A stretch of DNA of 64,000 nucleotides from Streptomyces sp. RFCAC02 (lineage in GTDB: Bacteria > Actinomycetota > Actinomycetes > Streptomycetales > Streptomycetaceae). The stretch is from NCBI RefSeq assembly GCF_004193175.1, contig NZ_SAUH01000001.1, positions 1-64,000 of the forward strand. Reading direction: 5' to 3'. Made by a program: the position numbers and the translations under genes. The notes under the pieces were generated by a model. The model made no database searches. It was not told where the DNA came from and saw nothing but the letters and a program-made list of their open reading frames with translations. Below, piece by piece: positions 24,527 through 31,653 of the stretch (position 1 is the first letter of the stretch; every line of letters starts with the position of its first letter).

Positions 24527-27500
24527 TCACGGAGAGCTGTCCAGCCGTGCTCGTAGCCGAGCGGCGCGGTCCGGCAGGCCGAGTTCCTCGTAGAGGCGGG
24601 CCGCCCGCCGGCCGTGCGTACGGGCGGGGGTGTCGTCCCCGAGAACGGCGTGCGTCTCGGCGATGCCGGCGTGGGCGTGGGCCAACTGCACCCGGTGTTC
24701 GGCCGCTTCGGCCACCTCGCGGGCCTCGTCGTAGCGGCGCAGCGCGTCGGCCGGGCGGCCGGCGGCCGCGTGGGCGGCCGCGAAACCGTTCAGGGTCTTG
24801 GCGATCGACAGGGTGTCGTCGATCTCGCGGACGATCGCCAGCGCCTCGTCGTGGTGGCGGACCGCCCGTTCGTCGTCGCCGAGTGCCCGGTGGATCATGC
24901 CGAGGACGCGCAGGGAATCGCCGACGGACGAGCGGTAGCCCGTCTCGCGCGCCAGGGCCAGGCTCCGGCGGGCGTGGCCGAGCGCATCGTCGAGGCGCCC
25001 CATGTGCGCCAGCACTTCGGCGAGGACGCACAGCGCGTTGCACTCAAGGGGCTTGCTGGCGTGGTCGCGCGAGAGGGCGACGGCGGTGTCGAGATGGCGC
25101 AGCGCCTCGTCGGGGCGGCCGAGACTCAGCAGGTTGCGGGCCAGGTTGGTCGAGGACACGGCGGTCAACTGCCAGTTGCCCGAGCGGGAGTTCAGCTCCA
25201 GCACGCGTGCGTAGTGGCGCCCGGCCTCGTGCAGGTCGCCCCGCTTCGAGTGCACGTTGGCGAGGAGCCCGAGCGTGGCGGCGTCGAGGTCCCGCTCCCC
25301 CGCCCTCCGGTACGCGGCCAGTGCCCAGGTGAGATGGCCGATCACCTCCCCGTTGCGGCCCATCCGGCTCATCGCGAGGCCCAGGGCACGACGCGCGTGC
25401 GCCTCGCCGAGCGGATCACCGAGACGTCGCGCGGCCTCGAGCGCCCTGGTGTGCAGGGCGGCCGCCTCGTCGTGGTGACCGCCGATGTCGAGATACCGCC
25501 AGATGGTCTGCGCCAGGCGGTGCACGAACGTGCCGTCGCCGTGCCGCGCGACCTCCAGCAGATTGGCCCGCTCGGTGTCGAGCCAGTGGAAGGCCTGCTC
25601 GTAGGCGGGGAACGCGGGCGTCGTGCCGTCGGGGCCGCCCACCTCCGGCCTCGGTACGTAGTCGTCCGGCGCGACGACGTCCATCGCGGCCGACGCGGCG
25701 CGCAGGTAATGGTCTGACAGCCGCTCCAGCGCGGCGCCCCGGCCCGCCGCGCTGTCGGTGCCCGCGGCGAGTTCGGCCGCGTACGCCCGCAGCAGGTCAT
25801 GGGGCTGGTAGCGCCCGCCGGCGGACGCACCGACCAGGTGGGCGCGCAGCAGCGCGTCCAGCGCACGCCCCGCCTCCCGCGGGCCGGTCCCGGCCAGGGC
25901 CGCCACCGCGCGGGCGTCCGTGTCGTGCCCCGGGTGCAGGCCGAGGAGTCGGAACACCCGCGCCACCGCCGGGTCGAGCTGCCGGTAGGACCAGGAGAAG
26001 ACCGCCCGGACGGCGGCCCGGGCGTCGTCGCCCACGTCCAGGACGTCGAGGGCGTCCCGCTGACGCGCCAGTTCGTCCGCCAGCTCGGCGATGCCACGGG
26101 CGGGCTGTGACCGGATCAGCTCGGCGGCGATCCGCAGGGCGAGCGGCAGCCGCGCGCAGCGCTCGATGAGCGTGTCCGTCGCCTCCGGTTCGCGTGACAC
26201 CCGGTCGCCGAGCAGGGCGTGCAGCAGGCCGCGGGCGTCCCGGAGCGGCAGGAGGTCCAGGCCGATGCGCTGCGCGCCCTCCCGCGCGACGAGCCCGGCA
26301 AGGGAGTCCCTGCTGGTCACCAGGGCGAAGCACGACGGGCTCCCGGGCAGCAGGGGACGTACCTGCTCCGCCGTCCTGGCGTTGTCCAGCACGATCAGCA
26401 TGCGGCGCCGGTCGAGCAGCGTGCGGAACCGCGCGGCGCGCTCGTCGAGCCCCGGCGGGACCGCCGCGCCGTCCACGCCCAGGGCGCGCAGGAACTCGGC
26501 CAGCGCGTCCTGCGGCGTCACCGGGTGATCGGGGCCGTAACCCCGCAGGTCGACGTACAACTGGCCGTCGGGGAAGCGCTCCCGTACGCGGTGCGCCCAC
26601 CGCACCGCCAGGGCCGTCTTGCCCACGCCCGCCGTACCGGCCACCGCGGTGATCACCGCGGGCACCTCGGCGGACAGCAGTCCGTCCAGCTCGGCGAGTT
26701 CGGCCTCGCGGCCGGTGAAACCCCGTACGTCCATGGGCAATTGGGCGGGCGGAGGTGTCGGTGGCCGCCCGGGGGTGACCGTTCCCGACCCCGCCGTGTC
26801 CGCCGCGCCCGCTCCCCGGCCGGTCAGGATGTGCGCTTCCAGGGCGCGCAGCTCCGGGCCGGGTTCGAGCCCCAGCTCCGCGACGAGGACCTTCCGCGCC
26901 GTCCGGTAGGCCGCAAGCGCGTCGGACCGGCGGCCCGAGCGGTGGAGCGCGGTCATCAGCAGCGCGTGCAGCCGTTCCCTGAGCGGGTGCGCGCGCACCA
27001 GATCGGACAGCTCCCCCACGACCGCCGCCGCCCGGCCGCGCGCCAGCTCGGCTTCGGCGAGCGTCTCGATCGCGGTCATCCGGCACTCGGTGAGCCGGTG
27101 CGCCCAGTCGGCCAGATCCGGGACGTCCAGGCCGGAGAAGGGGGTCCCCCGCCACAGCCCCAGCGCGTCGCGCAGCGCGGCGACCGTACGGCCGGGGTCG
27201 TGGCCCGCGTCCCGCACCGTCCCGGCGACGAGCGACTCGAAGCGTTCCGCGTCGAGTTCGCCTGGCGCCACCCGGAGCAGGTAGCCCTCCGGGAGGTGCG
27301 CGAGGCGGTCGGGCTCGCCGAGGGTGCGGCGCAGCCGGTGCACATGGAGCTGGAGCCGCTGTTCGGTCCGCGGCTCCCGCCCGTCCGGCCACAGGGCGTC
27401 GGCGAGCGCGTCGACCGGCACCGGCCGGCCCGCCCGCGCCAGCAGCACGGCGAGCAGGGTGCGTCGCAGCCTGCCCGGGAGCGTCTCGGCAGGCCGCCCG

Positions 27501-27541
27501 GCCCTGGCGATCTCGATCGGTCCCAGCACCCGGAATTCCAT
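24527..27541 (-). CDS. AfsR/SARP-family transcriptional regulator
   Basis: 1004 residues with the full AfsR architecture. Residues 1-95: winged helix ('LGPIEIARAGRPAETLPGRL', 'LRRTLGEPDRL'). About 95-245: bacterial transcriptional activator domain ('FRRTL'-type, 'LRERLHALLMTALHRSGRRS'). About 290-560: NB-ARC ATPase with Walker A 'GTAGVGKTALAVRW', 'LIVLDNARTAEQVRPLLPG' and 'CARLPLALRIAAEL'. The C-terminal third is tetratricopeptide repeats ('LGLAMSRMGRNGEVIGHLTW', 'LRVLGMIHRALGDDERAVRH'). Such proteins activate antibiotic or developmental genes, but no biosynthetic cluster is in the window. It faces the XRE gene across 148 bases. Confidence 0.94.
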   Translation of the reverse strand: MEFRVLGPIEIARAGRPAETLPGRLRRTLLAVLLARAGRPVPVDALADALWPDGREPRTEQRLQLHVHRLRRTLGEPDRLAHLPEGYLLRVAPGELDAERFESLVAGTVRDAGHDPGRTVAALRDALGLWRGTPFSGLDVPDLADWAHRLTECRMTAIETLAEAELARGRAAAVVGELSDLVRAHPLRERLHALLMTALHRSGRRSDALAAYRTARKVLVAELGLEPGPELRALEAHILTGRGAGAADTAGSGTVTPGRPPTPPPAQLPMDVRGFTGREAELAELDGLLSAEVPAVITAVAGTAGVGKTALAVRWAHRVRERFPDGQLYVDLRGYGPDHPVTPQDALAEFLRALGVDGAAVPPGLDERAARFRTLLDRRRMLIVLDNARTAEQVRPLLPGSPSCFALVTSRDSLAGLVAREGAQRIGLDLLPLRDARGLLHALLGDRVSREPEATDTLIERCARLPLALRIAAELIRSQPARGIAELADELARQRDALDVLDVGDDARAAVRAVFSWSYRQLDPAVARVFRLLGLHPGHDTDARAVAALAGTGPREAGRALDALLRAHLVGASAGGRYQPHDLLRAYAAELAAGTDSAAGRGAALERLSDHYLRAASAAMDVVAPDDYVPRPEVGGPDGTTPAFPAYEQAFHWLDTERANLLEVARHGDGTFVHRLAQTIWRYLDIGGHHDEAAALHTRALEAARRLGDPLGEAHARRALGLAMSRMGRNGEVIGHLTWALAAYRRAGERDLDAATLGLLANVHSKRGDLHEAGRHYARVLELNSRSGNWQLTAVSSTNLARNLLSLGRPDEALRHLDTAVALSRDHASKPLECNALCVLAEVLAHMGRLDDALGHARRSLALARETGYRSSVGDSLRVLGMIHRALGDDERAVRHHDEALAIVREIDDTLSIAKTLNGFAAAHAAAGRPADALRRYDEAREVAEAAEHRVQLAHAHAGIAETHAVLGDDTPARTHGRRAARLYEELGLPDRAARLRARLDSSP

Positions 27542-27689
27542 CGTCCCCCCGTCCGGCCCCGGCCGGGCGATTGGCACCATCATCCAGCATGCCGCCGGTG
27601 TCCGCAGCCGTCCAGGACAGGGCGCGGACATCAACTCGCCCCGCATAGAATGGAATCAGAGCGCGTTCAACCATTCGAAGGATGGGTGC

Positions 27690-28592
27690 ATGGCTTTGGA
27701 CGGCCCGGTGTTCTCGCCCGCCGCAGCACAGAACGTCGGCGAACTCGTCGCCGCCATGCGCACCGTGAAGGAGCGCTCCGGCCTGTCGCTGCGGCAGCTC
27801 GGGGAACGCGCCGAGGCGCGCGGTGACGTGCTGGCCCGCAGCACCCTCGCCGACGTCCTGAACCGCTCCACGCTGCCGCGCGCCGACATGCTCGCCGCGT
27901 TCGTCCGTGCCTGCGGCGGCGGCGAGAGCGATGTGCGGGAGTGGCTCGCCGTCAGGGAGCGGATCGCCGCCGCGCCCGAACCGGGCGCGGCACCTGCCGT
28001 ACGGCGCCGCCGCCCGCTCGTCCTCGGCGCGGTCGGGGCCGGACTGGCCGTGCTGGTGGCGGCCGGGGCGTGGGTGGTGCTGCGGGACGGCGGGACGCCC
28101 GCGGAAGCGGCCGTCCCGGACGGCGAGGTGGAGATCCGCTCCGCCGACGAGCCGGGCCTGTGCCTCTCGGAAGGCGTGGAGCGCAGCGGCCGTTACGGCA
28201 ATCCCGTGGCCGTGCAGGAGCCCTGCTCCCCGCAGGCCGAGCCGCGGACGTTCCTGCGGGCCGTCGGTGAGGACGACCTGTACTTCCTGGAGTGGGACCA
28301 CCCCGTCGAGGGGCGCGGCTGCCTCACCTTCGTGTCCGACGGCCCGGCCGCCGGCCTGCTCGAACCCGTCAACGACGAGCACTGCGCCGCCGACCGGCCC
28401 GAGCAGCACTTCCGGCTGGAGCCGGTCTCCGGCCGTGGCGGAGGGGACGCCCCCGCCTACCTCCTGCGGAACGCGGGGACCGACGAGTGCATCGGCTTCC
28501 CCGACGACGGCGCGGCCGACGGCGCCGAAGCGATCCAGCGGCCCTGCGACGGCGACGCCGCGCAGGCGTTCGTGATCGGCGCCGCGCGCTGA
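27690..28592 (+). CDS. XRE-type DNA-binding protein with one membrane helix and an outer lectin-like domain
   Basis: 300 residues. Residues 1-95 are a cytoplasmic helix-turn-helix of the actinomycete XRE type ('LVAAMRTVKERSGLSLRQLG', 'STLADVLNRSTLPRADML'). A single membrane segment, 'LVLGAVGAGLAVLVAAGAWV', lies near 110-130. The outer part (135-300) has paired cysteines and repeats with 'PEQHFRLEP' and 'AQAFVIG', like the QxW/QxF motifs of ricin-type trefoils. The ATG has GAAGGA seven bases upstream. A transmembrane DNA-binding sensor is one reading; its place before the type VII operon suggests a possible regulator. Confidence 0.85.
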   Translation: MALDGPVFSPAAAQNVGELVAAMRTVKERSGLSLRQLGERAEARGDVLARSTLADVLNRSTLPRADMLAAFVRACGGGESDVREWLAVRERIAAAPEPGAAPAVRRRRPLVLGAVGAGLAVLVAAGAWVVLRDGGTPAEAAVPDGEVEIRSADEPGLCLSEGVERSGRYGNPVAVQEPCSPQAEPRTFLRAVGEDDLYFLEWDHPVEGRGCLTFVSDGPAAGLLEPVNDEHCAADRPEQHFRLEPVSGRGGGDAPAYLLRNAGTDECIGFPDDGAADGAEAIQRPCDGDAAQAFVIGAAR

Positions 28593-28689
28593 CGCGCCCA
28601 CCCCTCCCCCGCACCACCGGACACCGCCCGCCGCGACGCGCGCCCCGCGCCGTCCCGTGATCCGCCGCGGCGTCCGCAGCACGTCCGAT

Positions 28690-28734
28690 CCTGTCCGGGT
28701 TTCTGTCCGGACAGGGCTCTGACCTGCCCGGACA
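28690..28734. promoter_or_regulatory. Cluster of TGTCCGG-type repeats upstream of the type VII operon
   Basis: Three related sites occur in 45 bases: CCTGTCCGG at 28690, the perfect 12-base palindrome CTGTCCGGACAG at 28703-28714, and CTGCCCGGACA at 28724. They lie in the 281-base region between the XRE gene and the first secretion gene, which otherwise shows no gene. Repeated palindromic units suggest an operator array. Confidence 0.5.
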
Positions 28735-28873
28735 CCCGTGGGCCGTCCGGGACGGCCGGAGCCCGTTGCCCCGTTCGCATCTCCCCTCGCAGACTCCATT
28801 GCGCCGCCGGTCGGCGGCACCCGGACAGGTGCACCGGCGTGAGCCGTGCGCCTCCCAGCGAAGGGAGAACGGT

Positions 28874-29218
28874 GTGTACAGCGACGAGGTGAAGCTCGCT
28901 CCCGAGGAGGTCGAGCGGGTCATGGGGATCATCGCCCAGGCGTACGCGGACATGGAGGCGGTGGCGACCGGCATCGGCGGTCACAGCGCGCAGGTCGCCG
29001 GCGCGTACAACGGCGGCGGCACCAGCAGGGCCGAGGCCACCTACGAGGACCTGGGGCGCGCCGGGCAGGCGCTCGCGAGCGCCCTGGACGGGCTGTCGCA
29101 GGACCTGGGGCTGACGGCGTCGACCGGCCGCGAGACGGACGCCGACGCGGCGAACGTGCTGGGCGGGGTCGACATCACCGGTGTCCGGGTCGACCTGGGC
29201 GTGGCCCAGGGCATGTGA
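28874..29218 (+). CDS. Esx-like small helical protein, first gene of the type VII operon
   Basis: 114 residues from a GTG with AAGGGAGA just upstream. It is a helix-rich protein of WXG100 size and position ('LAPEEVERVMGIIAQAYADM'), but the WXG turn is absent: the hinge reads 'GAYNGGGTSRAEATYEDLG'. The C-terminal tail is Gly/Val-rich. As first gene of an ESX-like locus it is probably a secreted substrate or partner of one. I do not recognise a closer family. Confidence 0.75.
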   Translation: MYSDEVKLAPEEVERVMGIIAQAYADMEAVATGIGGHSAQVAGAYNGGGTSRAEATYEDLGRAGQALASALDGLSQDLGLTASTGRETDADAANVLGGVDITGVRVDLGVAQGM

Positions 29219-29273
29219 CCGGCGCCGCCGCACCGAGCAGCGCAATGACGATCGAGACCCGAGGAGCAGGGAC

Positions 29274-29594
29274 ATGAGCGCGTACGACGGCAGCATCATC
29301 AGGTTCGTCACCGAGGGGCTGGACTCGATCCAGTCGCAGACCAGGAGCCAGCAGGACCAGTACACCGAGATCTGGAACAACGTCCACAGCCAGCTTCTCG
29401 CGCTCGTCGAGCAGGGGCAGGTGGACGCAAGCATCGGGCAGGTCATCAACGAGCGCGACGAGCAGTTCCGCCGTGAGTCCGCCGGCTTCGACGACGGGGT
29501 GACCGCGCAGAACACGGCGATGCGGGACGTGCAGACGATCGGTTCCGAGGGCGGTGCCGCGATGGTCCGGGCGGCCAGGGGGAGTGGGCGCTGA
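29274..29594 (+). CDS. Second Esx-like small protein
   Basis: 106 residues, ATG with GAGGAG seven bases upstream. Mostly helical with 'YTEIWNNVHSQLLALVEQGQ' near residues 31-50; a lone Trp occurs but not WXG. Helix-hairpin size and the neighbouring genes fit a heterodimer partner of the 114-residue protein. Assignment rests on context. Confidence 0.72.
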   Translation: MSAYDGSIIRFVTEGLDSIQSQTRSQQDQYTEIWNNVHSQLLALVEQGQVDASIGQVINERDEQFRRESAGFDDGVTAQNTAMRDVQTIGSEGGAAMVRAARGSGR

Positions 29595-29597
29595 GCC

Positions 29598-29978
29598 ATG
29601 GCGGAGACAGGCGCCCTCGACCTCAACCCCGGCGCGGCCCGGCGAGCGGGGGACCACGCACGGGCGAGCGACCGGCTCGCCGCGATGCGTGAGGCGTTCA
29701 TCGACGTGGCCGGTGCCCGCGGACTGTTCGGCCGGGTGCCGGGCGGTGACCGGGCGGAACAGGCGCTGACGTCGGCGGCCACCACCATGCTCGACGAGCT
29801 GGACCGGACGGGGCTGACGGTGAAGGACATCAGCGACAGCGCCTACCGGATGGCGGAGATCGCCGACGAGACGGACCGGGCGGCGCACAGCCGGCTCGTC
29901 ACGGCGGGCGAGGCCGTCCAGTACATGTACGCCGCGGTGGGCGGTTCGCAGCCGTCCCCGCCGAGCGATCCGGAGTGA
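29598..29978 (+). CDS. Small helical protein of the type VII operon
   Basis: 126 residues, starting three bases after the previous stop. Helical with 'ASDRLAAMREAFIDVAGARG', a Gly-rich turn 'LFGRVPGGDR', then 'TMLDELDRTGLTVKDISDSA' and an end rich in Pro/Ser. The pattern of two long helices with a central turn again resembles WXG100/LXG proteins without the WXG motif. No family recognised with confidence. Confidence 0.7.
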   Translation: MAETGALDLNPGAARRAGDHARASDRLAAMREAFIDVAGARGLFGRVPGGDRAEQALTSAATTMLDELDRTGLTVKDISDSAYRMAEIADETDRAAHSRLVTAGEAVQYMYAAVGGSQPSPPSDPE

Positions 29979-29983
29979 GCAGA

Positions 29984-31288
29984 ATGGCGACGGAGGAGGA
30001 GTTCAGGGCGGTCATCGACCGCATCCTGAGCGCCGAGCACGTGATGATCCACGCGGCGGCCGGCGCCTGGCTCGCGCTGGCCTGGGCGGGGAGCGCGGAG
30101 GGCGACCGGCTCGCCGCCGCGGCCTCGGGCGCCGAGGCGGAGCCGGGCGTCGGGCTGGTCGAGCTCGCGGACCGGCTGAACGGGACGGCGTCGTGGGCGC
30201 AGGGCGCGAGCGATGTGGCGCAGCGGATCGCCGGCCAGCTACAGGCGGCGGGCGAGGCGTCGGCCCGCGCGACGGAACGGGCGCTGGCCCTGGTCGTCGA
30301 GTACGAGGCGGCCGCGGTGGAGCTGCCGGCCGACGAGGCACTCGACCCGGACCGGGTGAGCGCCGCGCTCAGAGGCCAGGAGGAGCAGGAACGGCTCCTC
30401 GCCGAGGCAAGGAGCGTACTCGGGGAGCTGGGGCAGGAGTTCGACCAGGTGACCGGGGGTGACGCGCCGCCCGCGCCGGAGCGGACCGGCACGACGGAAG
30501 GCAACTCGCTGGAGTCGGTGCCCCGCAGCAGCGCGGCGGACAGCACGACCGGGAACCGTGAGGTGTCCGCTAAGCCCGCCGCGCGCAGCGACCGTGACGA
30601 CGGGCGGGACACCATGATCGACGGTACGCCGCCGCCCACCGTCGTCCGGACGCTGGGCGAGGACAGCGTCGCGCCCGCGTCGTCCGACGCGTACCCCCCG
30701 TACCTCTCGGTGCTCGGCCCGGAGAACGGGGAGTTCAGCGGGTGGGTGCAGAGCCCGAACACCGGTCATTTGGTCGATCCGGCGACGGGCCGCGAGTTCG
30801 ATCCGGACAGCGGCCGGTGGATCGATCCGGTCACGGGGCTGCCGTTCGGCGAGTCCACCGAGTACGCCACCCGGCTGTCCGGCCTCGGCGCTGGTCCCGG
30901 CGCGGTGGCCACCGGTGTGGGGCTCGCCGCGATCGGGGCCGGCGGTCCGGGAGCCGCCGGCGGGGGCGGGGGCCTGGCCGGCCTGTACGGCGGGGTGCTG
31001 CCGCCGAGCGTGGCCACGCCGGGGCCGGCCCGGCAGCAGGTGATCCGTGAGGCGCAGCGTGTGCTGGGCCGGCGCGCCGAGGTGGCGAGCCGGTTCGCGA
31101 TGCGCGAGGCGGCGCAGGGTGGCCGGCCGTTCGCACCGCCGCACGCGTCGTCCGGTGCGGGGGGCCGGACGAACGGCGGCCGTGGGGACGGATCGGGCAC
31201 CGCGGAGCGGCCCACCGAACTGACCGAGGACCCCGAAGTGTGGTCCGTGCGCGGCACCGCCGGTCGCGGCGTGCTGGGCGAGGACTGA
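29984..31288 (+). CDS. PPE-like type VII secretion substrate or partner
   Basis: 434 residues. The first 150 are long helices ('FRAVIDRILSAEHVMIHAAA', 'LADRLNGTASWAQGASDVAQ') like the N-terminal bundle of PPE/PE-type proteins. The middle is low-complexity Ser/Thr/Pro/Gly, with 'DPATGREFDPDSGRWIDPVT' repeats. The C-terminal tail 'LTEDPEVWSVRGTAGRGVLG' matches the conserved end of Streptomyces type VII proteins (acidic, W, then 'VLG'). The ATG at 29984 has GGAG eight bases upstream; an earlier GTG overlaps the previous stop. Confidence 0.78.
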   Translation: MATEEEFRAVIDRILSAEHVMIHAAAGAWLALAWAGSAEGDRLAAAASGAEAEPGVGLVELADRLNGTASWAQGASDVAQRIAGQLQAAGEASARATERALALVVEYEAAAVELPADEALDPDRVSAALRGQEEQERLLAEARSVLGELGQEFDQVTGGDAPPAPERTGTTEGNSLESVPRSSAADSTTGNREVSAKPAARSDRDDGRDTMIDGTPPPTVVRTLGEDSVAPASSDAYPPYLSVLGPENGEFSGWVQSPNTGHLVDPATGREFDPDSGRWIDPVTGLPFGESTEYATRLSGLGAGPGAVATGVGLAAIGAGGPGAAGGGGGLAGLYGGVLPPSVATPGPARQQVIREAQRVLGRRAEVASRFAMREAAQGGRPFAPPHASSGAGGRTNGGRGDGSGTAERPTELTEDPEVWSVRGTAGRGVLGED

Positions 31289-31304
31289 GAGAGGAGGAGG
31301 ACGG

Positions 31305-31643
31305 ATGTCCACGGACGGGCTCTTCTACATGCCCGAGGAGTTCCGCGAGTCGGCCCGGGGCAGCCTGGAGTCCGCCGACGCGGCGGAGAGCACGCGCAGG
31401 CGGCTGGGCACCGCGCAGCCGGACGCCGGCCGGTTCGGCGGCGCCGACGCGTTCGTCGGCGCCCTGGTCTCCACCCGCGACCGGCAGATGCGCGAGGTGG
31501 AGCAGGCGGCGGAGGGCCGCGAGGAGATGGCCGGCGCCGATCAGCGGACGGCGGACATCGGCGAGGAGATGGAGTCGGCCGCCGAGTCGGCCCTCACTCG
31601 GGCGCACACGGCGGTCGCGCGGGCGATCGCCGACGGGATGTAG
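31305..31643 (+). CDS. Third Esx/WXG-like small protein
   Basis: 112 residues, ATG shortly after GAGAGGAGGAGG. It begins 'GLFYMPEEFRESARGSLESA' and has two helical stretches separated by 'PDAGRFGGADAFVGALVSTR'. The turn has FGG in place of WXG. Two genes upstream of the eccC gene and adjacent to the 801-residue protein, it is likely a dimer partner for one of these. Context-based call. Confidence 0.72.
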   Translation: MSTDGLFYMPEEFRESARGSLESADAAESTRRRLGTAQPDAGRFGGADAFVGALVSTRDRQMREVEQAAEGREEMAGADQRTADIGEEMESAAESALTRAHTAVARAIADGM

Positions 31644-31653
31644 GGGGTCCGCC

